Origin: Lasioglossum baleicum
Taxonomy: Eukaryota > Arthropoda > Insecta > Hymenoptera > Halictidae
Assembly: GCF_051020765.1 (NCBI RefSeq)
Contig: NC_134930.1
Span: 3,968,001-4,032,000, forward strand
DNA length: 64,000 bases
Direction: 5' to 3'
Position numbers and translations under genes: made by a program. Under the pieces are notes generated by a model, which was not told where the DNA came from, did no database searches, and saw only the letters and a program-made list of their open reading frames with translations. Of this stretch, positions 49,065 to 59,761 are shown in pieces (within the stretch, counting starts at the first letter, position 1; each line of letters opens with the position of its first letter).

Positions 49065-51298
49065 ATCTTGCTGCAGACTCACCAATTCCGCGCGTAAAAA
49101 TCTCCGCCCCTCAATTACAAAAGAAGTGTGAATTTTTGTTAGACACGGGTTCGGAGATCAATTTAATTCGTGCGTCAAGTCTAGAACCAAATCTACCTAT
49201 AGATTATACGAACACTATAGAAGTCCAAGGAATAACCGAGGGATCCATTCCAACTCTCGGTCAAATTAAAATACACTTACAGGGTCAAAACCCTATCGAA
49301 TTTCATGTCTTGGAAGAAAACTTCCCAATTAACATCGACGGAATCCTCGGTTCTCCCTTCTTCAGAACAGGAGCCGAGATCTCCTTTGGGAATGAATACA
49401 TTATGATAGGAAACATTCGGGTTCCCTTCTCGAACCCTTGCGCGCCCACGGCTGAGCCTCGCGATAAATTGGCAGCAGAGGTTATTTCAATGCCTTCGTC
49501 TATGACCAACGATCTCGTTAAAACTCCAGCCGCCAAGCGTGAGGAACATTCGGCAAGGAACGTTCGAGTGTCTTCCTCAAATCCTCGTGCACCCGCGGTC
49601 AGACCTTGCAGAGCTCCGGTGACGGAGGTTATTTCAATGCCTCCTCGGGATTCGATCGAGTACTCTCTAGAGAAAAACGCCGTGAAAAGCCGGCCGGAAT
49701 CGAAGGAGACTCGAGAGATATCGGAGTACACTGCGAGAAGTCGGATCGTGGAGCGTGAGGATCGAGTCCGAACAAAGACTCCTCTGAAATCCGAAGAATT
49801 CGTCCTCGAACCTCGTACCGTTGCGTGCATAGCGGTCGACGTCGAGGGACCTAAACAGGGATATATCCGCCGTGTTAATGTAGCGCCGGATGTATTCCTG
49901 GGTGACTGCGTCGTCACCAATCGTAAAGGCAAAGCGAGCCTCCGGTGTTTTAACACCTCGTCGGAAAGAGTTTCATTTCGATTGCCCCCATTGGAGATGG
50001 AAGAAATCGAGTCGTACTCTTCCGACCTTTCTAATTCCGGGTATCATCCCGACGCATTCGGTAACCATCCCGACCTTTCTACTTCCGGGTATCATCCCGA
50101 CGTATTCGGTAACCATCCCGACCTTTCTAATTCCGGGTACTATCCCGACGCATTCGGTAACCATCCCGACCTTTCTAATTCCGGGAACCATCCCGACGCA
50201 TTCGGTAACCATCCCGACCTTTCTACTTCCGGGTATCATCCCGACGCATTCGGTAACCATCCCGACCTTTCTAACTCCGGTAACCAGCCCGATTCTTATT
50301 CTAACTCCGGTAACCAGCCCGATTCTCATACTAACTCCGGTAACCAGCCCGATTCTTATACTAACTCCGGTAACCAGCCCGATTCTCATACTAACTCCGG
50401 TAACCAGCCCGATCATTATTCTAACTCCGGTAACCAGCCCGATCAATTCCAAGACCAACTCCATTCCTACGACAATCAAAGATCTTCAAGACCCATATGT
50501 AAGCAGGTCTGTTCTATATTGCACAATAAATCCAGCGACAGTTCTAAACCAGAGAAGGATATCAAAGCCTCCAGAGTAAAAGAACTTCATAACTTACTTC
50601 AAAATCATATCTTTGATGATCCACAGAAACTCGATTCCTTTCAACTTCCATCTGCACGTTGCCATGCGAAGCGAAACGAATACGATAAAATTAATCTCTG
50701 CGCTACAGCGAAATACGCGTCAGCAAGAAAGAAATGTAAATCCGAGTACCCTCGCGATAACGGATACCCCTATGAGAATAAGCGAGCGAAATTCGAAGCC
50801 CAGCGTCGGCAAAATCTCCTTCGACCACCGGAAGATATAGAACAGGTATTCCTACTCAAAGAACCCTGCAAGGGCAAATTCGATGCGCAATATACGGGTC
50901 CCCACGAAATTTGCGACATCCTAGACTCAAACAATGTAAAAATTAAAGTAGGGAACCATTTTAAGATTGTACATGCAAACAAACTCAAGCGTGCGCCGAA
51001 TAATCCAACGCAAACCCCGCGTCAGCGAAACGTGATACTCACCTGGACGCAGATCAGAAAAGACAAAAGTGACAATGAACAAAGTGATTCCCCACCCACC
51101 CTAAACCCCGAGAAAAGACAGTCGAAAAATGAACATTGCGAATACGACTTGTCGGACATTACAAAACCAGCCCCAGCCCCACGTGCCGACACCGACAACA
51201 TTTCAGTGCGACCAGTGTTTCGTACAAATATAGGAAATACTCGCCGAGAACTGTGCTCCCTGCGCGGAGTACCTCCGGACGATGCGTCGCATGAATGA
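48941..51298 (+). CDS. Short pol: protease, tether, unique segment, integrase tail (A6)
   Basis: 720 codons from the TTG at 49136, open throughout, same architecture as A4 with scattered replacements. There are five long and six short repeat units. Near the C-terminus a few codons differ (KDKSDNEQSDS instead of KDKSESVSEQSDS). The protease motif and GPHEI module are unchanged. The reading frame has survived in parallel with A4 and A7 despite missing RT and integrase. Confidence 0.88.
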   Translation, partial: RVRPPDRSQPKAGGRIFNSNYSPHPNSYPDERPVRRFVSAVNLAADSPIPRVKISAPQLQKKCEFLLDTGSEINLIRASSLEPNLPIDYTNTIEVQGITEGSIPTLGQIKIHLQGQNPIEFHVLEENFPINIDGILGSPFFRTGAEISFGNEYIMIGNIRVPFSNPCAPTAEPRDKLAAEVISMPSSMTNDLVKTPAAKREEHSARNVRVSSSNPRAPAVRPCRAPVTEVISMPPRDSIEYSLEKNAVKSRPESKETREISEYTARSRIVEREDRVRTKTPLKSEEFVLEPRTVACIAVDVEGPKQGYIRRVNVAPDVFLGDCVVTNRKGKASLRCFNTSSERVSFRLPPLEMEEIESYSSDLSNSGYHPDAFGNHPDLSTSGYHPDVFGNHPDLSNSGYYPDAFGNHPDLSNSGNHPDAFGNHPDLSTSGYHPDAFGNHPDLSNSGNQPDSYSNSGNQPDSHTNSGNQPDSYTNSGNQPDSHTNSGNQPDHYSNSGNQPDQFQDQLHSYDNQRSSRPICKQVCSILHNKSSDSSKPEKDIKASRVKELHNLLQNHIFDDPQKLDSFQLPSARCHAKRNEYDKINLCATAKYASARKKCKSEYPRDNGYPYENKRAKFEAQRRQNLLRPPEDIEQVFLLKEPCKGKFDAQYTGPHEICDILDSNNVKIKVGNHFKIVHANKLKRAPNNPTQTPRQRNVILTWTQIRKDKSDNEQSDSPPTLNPEKRQSKNEHCEYDLSDITKPAPAPRADTDNISVRPVFRTNIGNTRRELCSLRGVPPDDASHE
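50033..50443 (+). repeat. Coding tandem repeats in the tether (A6)
   Basis: Five long and six short units. Confidence 0.9.
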
Positions 51299-51364
51299 GT
51301 GTGATATCGAATGTTGAGCGAGAAATTTCTTCCTTGTCAGAAATTTCTTTTCCGCGTTGGGAGG
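51299..51364 (+). other. 3' UTR, HSE-like dimers and polypurine tract (A6)
   Basis: Ends in GGGAGG (51359-51364). The second HSE-like dimer is preceded by GTC rather than GTA. Confidence 0.75.
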
Positions 51365-53320
51365 TGTTACGTCGTCCGATGTACGACGTTGGCCTTGTAC
51401 ACACACTATGTATACAAGGTCTGATCTGCATAAGATCCACACACCGTCCCCTAGACATAAGAGCATAGTATTAAGATTTCATTATTCTATTGTTCTAATC
51501 CTTATCTCCGTCTCTACCCATTACCATAACTTCACCTTGATCAACACCTTACCTCAGTTTCAACCCATCACCACGACACATAATGCAATAAAGTATTGCA
51601 TCACTCTGGAAGCATCTAGAAGCTTCTAGAAACGTCGAGAAGTCCAAAGACTGCTGCATCAGCAGTCCCACGCTCGTAGAGGGCAATAGGACAGCCACGA
51701 GACTGCAGCGTCAGCAGAAATGCACGTGCAGTCCCCGGGAGCGAAGACGCTGCTGCGTCAGCGGTTCTCCCACTCCGACGACTGAAGAACAAAGAGACTG
51801 CAGCGTCAGCTATCCCCACTCCGAACGAAGGAGGCAAGGCAGAGCAGGCGCTTGCATCAGTCCGCCTTCAGCCAGCGACTCGCACGGACGTGCCTACCTG
51901 GCCTCAGCCGCCAGTCCGGCTTCAAGAGCAGACGTGTTCAGTCTAGCTCCGCGATAGTGAAGTGTGTCGATCCTTCACTCCTAATTCCAATTCCAATTCC
52001 AACTCTAACTCAACTCAACTCAACTCCTAATTCTCATACATTATTCCTACAACATATTACTATATCCATTATTCATTAATCCAATTACTACTCTTATTAT
52101 AATACTACTCACATATTGTATACCAGTGTACTTACCAGTTCTTATTTAATATATCGTTGTTATACCAGTGCTTCGATCTTGTTATTCTTGTGTTAGTTCA
52201 ACACCATCTTCCAATTCAGTTCTTGAATTGAATATATTAAACTCGTGACATATCCGGACTTGGTCTAAAGAGCGCAGTGGAAACGCTGAGCCGCCAATAA
52301 GGAATTTGAAGCGAGTCATAGAGAAGTTCTCGTGCCACGTCTAGAATTGGTCTAAAGTGCGCAGTGGAAACGCTGAGCCGCCACTATAGACGTGAAGCGA
52401 GTTAACTACCAAAAAGGTTAATAACAAATGGAAGTTCATTTTCATTATCTTATTAATATTCCATCATTACTATTCCTTACCCATGCGACGCCCACGTCGA
52501 GCGGGACGCAAGTATCAACTTGCTAAATTGAGACGCGCGTTAAGAAATAAAGCGGTGCTCGATCAAATCATTGCCACTACCGAGTGGACAGAACTTCTGG
52601 GAACCACCGAGCACATTCCGTGTGACGCGTCCGATTACGTTTCTGTATACGGTTGCCCTTGCAACCCTCCTAAAGAGGTCAACCACGCGGACCTCTCGCG
52701 AGCTCCGACGCCAGTTCTACATCCGGTCGATTGTCCAGAGGTGATCGACATAGCCGACGACGACGACAGCCGAGACACGATCATCGTTCCCAGGGTCCGT
52801 TGCCGAACCATCCGTGACGATCCTCTACCAGCTCATCAACGTGTCGTCTTGCGGCCAGCATCCAAGGCCACTAACGTCGTCCCGAACCGAGCAGCAGCAA
52901 CTCTGCCAGATCTTCCCCACCTCGAGGACATCTGTATAGAAGACCCGATGTACTACACCTACTGCCAGTACCGCCAGTTCCTGCTACAACAATATTATTA
53001 GGTGTTAATACAACATTGCGGTGAGTCGTATAATGTCTTGTATAATTGCTGAATCCTGTAAACTCACCGTTCTCGTTGCATCCTCTCCCGCGTGATTCTT
53101 GTCGGGACACTTCTTGTAACCGCGTCGGACGTTCTCTTCTTGACTGCATCCATAGCAATATCGGTTGTCCTAGTGCATATGACAGCCCGCGGCTGTCTCG
53201 GCACGAAAGACCACTCTTCAATTACTCTTCATATCTCCACCGTCCGTCTGTCACTGTTCTTGAGTGCCATCCTTTTCTCTCTCTTGGTACCTGTAACAAA
53301 ACACAGTGACGGACGTGACA
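51365..53320 (+). repeat. 3' LTR of A6 (1956 bp)
   Basis: Middle part equals the LTR at 45648, but both ends belong to other subtypes: the terminal inverted repeat is the CCTTGTACAC/TATACAAGG form, and the 3' 120 bp carries the TTGAGTGCCATCC segment. A mosaic LTR. Heat-shock array 51608-51642. Confidence 0.9.
52483..53001 (+). CDS. LTR-encoded 172-aa ORF (A6 3' LTR)
   Basis: Full length, identical in protein to the copy at 46767-47285, including Asp158 to Tyr. Confidence 0.45.
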   Translation: MRRPRRAGRKYQLAKLRRALRNKAVLDQIIATTEWTELLGTTEHIPCDASDYVSVYGCPCNPPKEVNHADLSRAPTPVLHPVDCPEVIDIADDDDSRDTIIVPRVRCRTIRDDPLPAHQRVVLRPASKATNVVPNRAAATLPDLPHLEDICIEDPMYYTYCQYRQFLLQQYY

Positions 53321-53640
53321 ATATTATTAGGCGTTAATACAACATTGCGGTGAGTCGTATAATATCTTGTATAATTGTTGAATCCTGTAAACTCACCGTT
53401 CTCGTTGCATCCTCTCGCGCGCGATTCTTGTCGGGACACTCCTTGTAACCGCGTCGGACGTTCTTTTCTTGACTGCATCCATAGCAATATCGGTTGTCCT
53501 AGTGCATATGACAGCCCGCGGCTGTCTCGGCACGAAAGACCACTCCTCATTTTAATCATAATATCTCAACCGTCCGTCTGTCACTGTTCTCTTTTCTCTC
53601 TCCTGGTACCTGTAACAAAAACACAGTGACGGACGTGACA
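53321..53640 (+). repeat. A LTR fragment (last 320 bp)
   Basis: Begins at ATATTATTAGGCG, the end of the LTR ORF, and runs to GTGACA. The A6 3' LTR directly precedes it, consistent with A6 (or its parent) having inserted here. The 5' part is not on the left side. No gene. Confidence 0.88.
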
Positions 53641-53859
53641 CAGCAACTCTGCCAGATCTTCCCCACCTCGAGGACATCTGTATAGAAGATCCGATGTACG
53701 ACACCTACTGTCAGTACCGCCAGTTCCTGCTGCAACAATATTATTAGGCGTTAATACAACATTGCGGTGAGTCGTATAATATCTTGTATAATTGTTGAAT
53801 CCTGTAAACTCACCGTTCTCGTTGCATCCTCTCGCGCGCGATTCTTGTCGGGACACTCC
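53641..53859 (+). repeat. A LTR fragment, left part, interrupted at CTCC
   Basis: Begins CAGCAACTCTGCC inside the LTR ORF (its last 36 codons or so) and is cut at 53859 by the minus-strand solo LTR. It resumes at 63454. TSD CTCC 53856-53859 and 63450-63453. Confidence 0.9.
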
Positions 53860-54125
53860 TGTCACGTCCGTCACTGTGTTTTTGTTACAGGTACCAAGAG
53901 AGAGAAAAGGATGGCACTCAAGAACAGTGACAGACGGACGGTGGAGATATGAAGAGTAATTGAAGAGTGGTCTTTCGTGCCGAGACAGCCGCGGGCTGTC
54001 ATATGCACTAGGACAACCGATATTGCTATGGATGCAGTCAAGAAGAGAACGTCCGACGCGGTTACAAGAAGTGTCCGACAAGAATCACGCGCGAGATGAT
54101 GCAACGAAAACGGTGAGTTTACAGG
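53860..54125 (-). repeat. Solo A LTR, 3' terminal piece
   Basis: TGTCACGTCCG to TTTACAGG. Variant with the extra GATGGCACTCAAG segment. Ends at CAGG (54122-54125), the A7 TSD. Confidence 0.92.
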
Positions 54126-56082
54126 TGTCACGTCCGTCACTGTGTTTTTGTTACAGGTACCAGGAGAGAGAAAAGAGAACAGTGACAGACGGACGGTTGA
54201 GATATGAAGATTAAAATGAGGAGTGGTCTTTCGTGCCGAGACAGCCGCGGGCTGTCATATGCACTAGGACAACCGATATTGCTATGGATGCAGTCAAGAA
54301 GAGAACGTCCGACGCGGTTACAAGAAGTGTCCCGACAAGAATCGCGCGCGAGAGGATGCAACGAGAACGGTGAGTTTACAGGATTCAACAATTATACAAG
54401 ATATTATACGACTCACCGCATTGTTGTATTAACGCCTAATAATATTGTTGCAGCAGGAACTGGCGGTACTGACAGTAGGTGTCGTACATCGGATCTTCTA
54501 TACAGATGTCCTCGAGGTGGGGAAGATCTGGCAAAGTTGCTGCTGCTCGGTTCGGGACGACGTTAGTGGCCTTGGATGCTGGCCGCAAGACGACACGTTG
54601 ATGAGCTGGCAGAGGAACGTCACGGATGATTCGGCAACGGACCCTGGGAACGATGATCGTGTCTCGGCTGTCGTCGTCGTCGGCTATGTCGATCACCTCT
54701 GGACAATCGACCGGATGCAGAACTGGCGTCGGAGCTCGCGAGAGGTCCGCGTGGTTGACCTCTTTAGGAGGGTTGCAAGGGCAACCGTATACAGAAACGT
54801 AATCGGACGCGTCACACGGAATGTGCTCGGTGGTTCCCAGAAGTTCTGTCCACTCGGTAGTGGCAATGATTTGATCGAGCACCGCTTTATTTCTCAACGC
54901 GCGTCTCAATTTAGCAAGTTGATACTTGCGTCCCGCTCGACGTGGGCGTCGCATGGGTAAGGAATAGTAATGATGGAATATTAATAATATAATGAAAATG
55001 AACTTCCACTTGTTATTAACCTTTTTGGTAGTTAACTCGCTTCACGTCTATAGTGGCGGCTCAGCGTTTCCACTGCGCACTTTAGACCAATTCTAGACGT
55101 GGCACGAGAACTTCTCTATGACTCGCTTCAAATTCCTTATTGGCGGCTCAGCGTTTCCACTGCGCACTTTAGACCAAGTCCGGATATGTCACGAGTTTAA
55201 TATATTCGATGCAAGAACTGAATTGGAAGATGGTGTTGAACTAACACAAGAATAACAAGATCGAAACACTGGTATAACAACGATATATTAAATAAGAACT
55301 GGTAAGTACACTGGTATACAATATGTAAGTAGTATTATAATAGGAGTAGTAATTGGATTAATGAATAATGGATATTGTAATATGTTATAGGAATAATGTA
55401 TGAGAATTAGGAGTTGAGTTGAGTTGAGTTAGAGTTGGAATTGGAATTGGAATTAGGAGTGAAGGATCGACACACTTCACTTTCGCGGAGCTAGACTGAA
55501 CACGTCTGCTCTTGAAGTCGGAAGAAGCCGGACTGGCGGCTGAGGCCAGGTTGGCACGACTGCTCGAGTCGCCGGTCGGAGGCGGACTGATGCAAGCGTC
55601 CGCTCTGCCTTGCCTCCTTCGTTCGGAGTGGGGATAGCTGACGCTGCAGTCTCTTTGTTCTTCAGTCGTCGGAGTGGGAGAACCGCTGACGCAGCAGCGT
55701 CTTCGCTCCCGGGGACTGCACGTGCATTTCTGCTGACGCTGCAGTCTCGTGGCTGTCCTATTGCCCTCTACGAGCGTGGGACTGCTGATGCAGCAGTCTT
55801 TGGACTTCTCGACGTTTCTAGAAGCTTCTAGATGCTTCCAGAGTGATGCAATACTTTATTGCATTATGTGTCGTGGTGATGGGTTGAAACTGAGGTAAGG
55901 TGTTGATCAAGGTGAAGTTATGGTGATGGGTAGAGACGGAGATAAGGATTAGAACAATAGAATAATGAGATCTTAATACTATGCTCTTATGTCTAGGGGA
56001 CGGTGTGTGGATCTTATGCAGATCAGACCTTGAATACATAGTGTATGTACAAGGCCAACGTCGTACATCGGACGACGTAACA
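54126..56082 (-). repeat. 3' LTR of A7 (1957 bp)
   Basis: TGTCACG to GTAACA on the plus strand; heat-shock array 55805-55839. Confidence 0.94.
54436..54954 (-). CDS. LTR-encoded 172-aa ORF (A7 3' LTR)
   Basis: Full length, common version, same protein as in the other A7 LTR. Confidence 0.46.
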   Translation of the reverse strand: MRRPRRAGRKYQLAKLRRALRNKAVLDQIIATTEWTELLGTTEHIPCDASDYVSVYGCPCNPPKEVNHADLSRAPTPVLHPVDCPEVIDIADDDDSRDTIIVPRVRCRIIRDVPLPAHQRVVLRPASKATNVVPNRAAATLPDLPHLEDICIEDPMYDTYCQYRQFLLQQYY

Positions 56083-56148
56083 CCTCCCAACGCGGAAAAG
56101 AAATTTCTTACAAGGAAGAAATTTCTCGCTCAACACTCGACATCACAC
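56083..56148 (-). other. 3' UTR and polypurine tract (A7)
   Basis: Plus-strand CCTCCC (56083-56088) is the polypurine tract; two AGAAATTTCT sites follow. Confidence 0.78.
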
Positions 56149-58413
56149 TCATTCATGCGACGCATCGTCCGGAGGTACTCCGCGCAGGGAGCACAGTTCT
56201 CGGCGAGTATTTCCTATATTTGTACGAAACACTGGTCGCACTGAAATGTTGTCGGTGTCGGCACGTGGGGCTGGGGCTGGTTTTGTAATGTCCGACAAGT
56301 CGTATTCGCAATGTTCATTTTTCGACTGTCTTTTCTCGGGGTTTAGGGTGGGTGGGGAATCACTTTGTTCACTAACACTTTCACTTTTGTCTTTCCTTAT
56401 CTGCGTCCAGATGAGTGTCACGTTTCGCTGACGCGGGTTTTGCGTTGGATTATTCGGCGCACGCTTGAGTTTGTTTGCATGTACAATCTTAAAATGGTTC
56501 CCTACTTTAATTTTCACATTGTTTGAGTCTAGGATGTCGCAAATTTCGTGAGGACCCGTATATTGCGCATCGAATTTGCCCTTGCAGGGTTCTTTGAGTA
56601 GGAATACTTGTTCTATATCTTCCGGTGGTCGAAGGAGATTTTGCCGATGCTGGGCTTCGAATTTCGCTCGCTTATTCCCATAGGGGTATCCGTTATCGCG
56701 AGGGTACTCGGATTTATATTTCTTTCTTGCTGACGCGTATTTCGCTGTAGCGCAGAGATTAATTTTATCGTATTCGTTTCGCTTCGCATGGCAACGTGCA
56801 GATGGAAGTTGAAAGGAATCGAGTTTCTGTGGATCATCAAAGATATGATTTCGAAGTAAGTTATGAAGTTCTTTTACTTTGGAGGCTTTAATATCCTTCT
56901 CTGGTTTAGAACTGTCACTGGATTTATCGTGCAGTATAGAACAGACCTGCTTACATATGGGTCTTGAAGATCTTTGATTGTCGTAGGAATGGAGTTGGTC
57001 TTGGAATTGATCGGGCTGGTTACCGGAGTTAGAATAAGGATCGGGCTGGTTACCGGAGTTAGTATGAGAATCGGGCTGGTTACCGGAGTTAGTATAAGAA
57101 TCGGGCTGGTTACCGGAGTTAGTATAAGAATCGGGCTGGTTACCGGAGTTAGTAATGTCGGGATGGTTACCGGAGTTAGTATTGTCGGGATGGTTACCGA
57201 ATGCGTCGGGATGATACCCGGAATTAGAAAGGTCGGGATGGTTACCGAATGCGTCGGGATATTTCCCGGAATTAGAAAGGTCGGGATGGTTACCGAATAC
57301 GTCGGGATGATACCCGGAATTAGAAAGGTCGGAAGAGTACGACTCGATTTCTTCCATCTCCAATGGGGGCAATCGAAATGAAACTCTTTCCGACGAGGTG
57401 TTAAAACACCGGAGGCTCGCTTTGCCTTTACGATTGGTGACGACGCAGTCACCCAGGAATACATCCGGCGCTACATTAACACGGCGGATATATCCCTGTT
57501 TGGGTCCTTCGACGTCGACCGCTATGCACGCAACGGTACGAGGTTCGAGGACGAATTCTTCGGATTTCGGAGGAGTCTTTGTTCGGACTCGATCCTCACG
57601 CTCCACGATCCGACTTCTCGCAGTGTACTCCGATATCTCTCGAGTCTCCTTCGATTCCGGCCGGCTTTTCACGGCGTTTTTCTCTAGGGAGTACTCGATT
57701 GAATCCCGAGGAGGCATTGAAATAACCTCCGTCACCGGGGCTCTGCAAGGTCTGACCGCGGGTGCACGAGGATTTGAGGAAGACACTCGAACGTTCCTTG
57801 CCGAATGTTCCTCACGCTTGGCGGCTAGAGTTTTAACGAGATCGTTGGTCATAGACGAAGGCATTGAAATAACCTCTGCTGCCAATTTATCGCGAGGCTC
57901 AGCCGTGGGCGCGCAAGGGTTCGAGAAGGGAACCCGAATGTTTCCTATCGTAATGTATTCATTCGCAAAGGAGATCTCGGCTCCTGTTCTGAAGAAGGGA
58001 GAACCGAGGATTCCGTCGATGTTAATTGGGAAGTTTTCTTCCAAGACATGAAATTCAATAGGGTTTTGACCCTGTAAGTGTATTTTAATTTGACCGAGAG
58101 TTGGAATGGATCCCTCGGTTATTCCTTGGACTTCTATAGTGTTCGTATGATCTATAGGTAGATTTGGTTCTAGACTTGACGCACGAATTAAATTGATCTC
58201 CGAACCCGTGTCCAACAAAAATTCACACTTCTTTTGTAATTGAGGGGCGGAGATTTTTACGCGCGGAATTGGTGAGTCTGCAGCAAGATTTACTGCTGAG
58301 ACGAATCGTCGGACTGGTCGTTCGTCCGGATAGTCGTTTGGGTGCGGGCTGTAGTTTGGGTTGAAGATGCGGCCTCCCGCCTGGGGTTGGCTTCGGTCGG
58401 GAGGCCGGACTCG
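56149..58413 (-). CDS. Short pol: protease, tether, unique segment, integrase tail (A7)
   Basis: 689 codons from the TTG at 58218, in one open frame from the frameshift site. Same order as A4. Three long repeat units, one hybrid 9-residue unit and five short ones explain its shorter length. The unique segment and GPHEI module are intact. In this complete insertion with paired LTRs, the coding state is the best evidence that the shortened protein was present when the element moved. Confidence 0.9.
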   Translation of the reverse strand, partial: RVRPPDRSQPQAGGRIFNPNYSPHPNDYPDERPVRRFVSAVNLAADSPIPRVKISAPQLQKKCEFLLDTGSEINLIRASSLEPNLPIDHTNTIEVQGITEGSIPTLGQIKIHLQGQNPIEFHVLEENFPINIDGILGSPFFRTGAEISFANEYITIGNIRVPFSNPCAPTAEPRDKLAAEVISMPSSMTNDLVKTLAAKREEHSARNVRVSSSNPRAPAVRPCRAPVTEVISMPPRDSIEYSLEKNAVKSRPESKETREISEYTARSRIVEREDRVRTKTPPKSEEFVLEPRTVACIAVDVEGPKQGYIRRVNVAPDVFLGDCVVTNRKGKASLRCFNTSSERVSFRLPPLEMEEIESYSSDLSNSGYHPDVFGNHPDLSNSGKYPDAFGNHPDLSNSGYHPDAFGNHPDNTNSGNHPDITNSGNQPDSYTNSGNQPDSYTNSGNQPDSHTNSGNQPDPYSNSGNQPDQFQDQLHSYDNQRSSRPICKQVCSILHDKSSDSSKPEKDIKASKVKELHNLLRNHIFDDPQKLDSFQLPSARCHAKRNEYDKINLCATAKYASARKKYKSEYPRDNGYPYGNKRAKFEAQHRQNLLRPPEDIEQVFLLKEPCKGKFDAQYTGPHEICDILDSNNVKIKVGNHFKIVHANKLKRAPNNPTQNPRQRNVTLIWTQIRKDKSESVSEQSDSPPTLNPEKRQSKNEHCEYDLSDITKPAPAPRADTDNISVRPVFRTNIGNTRRELCSLRGVPPDDASHE
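57010..57321 (-). repeat. Coding tandem repeats in the tether (A7)
   Basis: Three long, one hybrid (NSGNHPDIT) and five short units. Confidence 0.88.
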
Positions 58414-59648
58414 TTTCCCGACCTCCTATTATTATTAAAAGCGCGCTTACGGCACTCGTGAATATCGTGCCCGGGGACTTTGCAGTAGTTGCAAAATTTG
58501 TTAGAGCTTGAAGGGCGATCTGTGCGACCATCGCGGTACGTGTTTTGGTCGCGAGGATTATTTTCCCATCGCCGTTGCGGCGTCGGGGAGCGATAAGAGT
58601 CCCGGTTTAAGTTTCTCGAGGACTGCTGAGACGAGTCCGGTCTGTTATCGCGGCGTTCTTGAGTTCGCTCTGGAATGTCACGAGCGGACTCGTACGTGGA
58701 ACGCGGGCGATACGGCCGGTTATCAGAGAAGCTGACTCGTTTTTCTTCGCGGATCAGTTCTCGTCGACGAGTCTGGTCTGACTCATACTGCCTGTAAGCA
58801 GAGATGGCTGCTTCGAAAACAGTGGCAGGATTTCGCGAAGGGCAATGAAGCACTTCGGCACGCAGCTGGGGAAGGAGACCTCGTAGAAAACAATCTACTA
58901 CGAAGCGATCTAGTTCTTCGTAATCGAGGCCAATATCTGTGGCATCTTGAATCGCGGTTCGAAGGTCTTTAACGCGATTGATGAAGTCTAGGATGTGCTC
59001 GTTTGGAGCTTGGAGTACACTCGCGAGATCGCCACGGTACTGGTCAACGAATTTGTATGGGCCCAGTACTGTTCGTAATTTCTCGCATAGTGCAGAAATT
59101 GTGAATATGTGCTCGCCTTCTATAGCGGCATAAGCACGATCGTGGAGTTTATTGCAGAGCAATTTTGTGAGGGCACGCTCTGCAGTGGCCGGTACGGTGT
59201 CACGCGCGCGTTTGCATGCACGTATGAATTGTAGGACGGAAGACGAAGTTCCGTCGAATCTAGGGACAAGCTCGGCGGCTTGCTTTAGAGCAAAATTGCC
59301 AGTAGGTTCATACTGTGGGATTTCGCGTGGCTCTGGCGGTGAAGGTTCCCGCATATTAGAGACGTTACTAGGGCCTGGTGTAGGCGATTGTTGACGTAGG
59401 CTTTGACTCGTGATTTGGATGTTATGAAGCTCTTTTCGTATTTCATCGAGCATATTCTTTTGGTTTTGTGCGTCTTCTTCATATTTGAGACGCAATTTGG
59501 CAATAAAATCAGTTTCCTCTTTGAGATATTGCTCTCTACGGGCGAGGTCTTGCGCATAAAGGAGTAGCTCTTCCTCGGTCATTGGAGGAAGGTCTGCGTT
59601 AGGATCTGCTCGGAGATCCTTTTGAGATCGCGTGATTGGGCGAGACAT
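58290..59648 (-). CDS. gag: Gag polyprotein, A7 (452 aa)
   Basis: Intact, with the A1-type TYESARD and PRDQN variants plus its own changes (for example EGEHIF instead of EGQHIF, TTIRTND near the end). CCHC knuckle preserved. Start codon 92 bases after the PBS. Confidence 0.93.
   Translation of the reverse strand: MSRPITRSQKDLRADPNADLPPMTEEELLLYAQDLARREQYLKEETDFIAKLRLKYEEDAQNQKNMLDEIRKELHNIQITSQSLRQQSPTPGPSNVSNMREPSPPEPREIPQYEPTGNFALKQAAELVPRFDGTSSSVLQFIRACKRARDTVPATAERALTKLLCNKLHDRAYAAIEGEHIFTISALCEKLRTVLGPYKFVDQYRGDLASVLQAPNEHILDFINRVKDLRTAIQDATDIGLDYEELDRFVVDCFLRGLLPQLRAEVLHCPSRNPATVFEAAISAYRQYESDQTRRRELIREEKRVSFSDNRPYRPRSTYESARDIPERTQERRDNRPDSSQQSSRNLNRDSYRSPTPQRRWENNPRDQNTYRDGRTDRPSSSNKFCNYCKVPGHDIHECRKRAFNNNRRSGNESGLPTEANPRREAASSTQTTARTQTTIRTNDQSDDSSQQ
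58370..58419 (-). promoter_or_regulatory. -1 frameshift signal (A7)
   Basis: Heptamer on the minus strand 58419-58413, then the 10-bp stem, as in A3. Confidence 0.82.
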
Positions 59649-59740
59649 TTTGAAAGATATAAATGGGATTTAAGAAATGTGAACTTCGTACTGACACGCG
59701 TCGGGGCTTATTAATGCAAATATCGGCGACCACTTCGTTG

Positions 59741-59757
59741 TCCTACCGACTGCGCCA
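59741..59757 (-). other. Primer-binding site, tRNA-Ser (A7)
   Basis: Complement TCCTACCGACTGCGCCA, four bases from the 5' LTR end at 59762. Confidence 0.88.
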
Positions 59758-59761
59758 AATT

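Larger units (their letters stand above)
45648..53320 (+). mobile_element. A-family short derivative A6
   Basis: LTR, PBS, gag, short pol, polypurine tract, LTR. The right flank ATATTATTAGG is A-LTR sequence (53321 onward). Left flank is A5, so the two flanks do not match. Confidence 0.9.
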
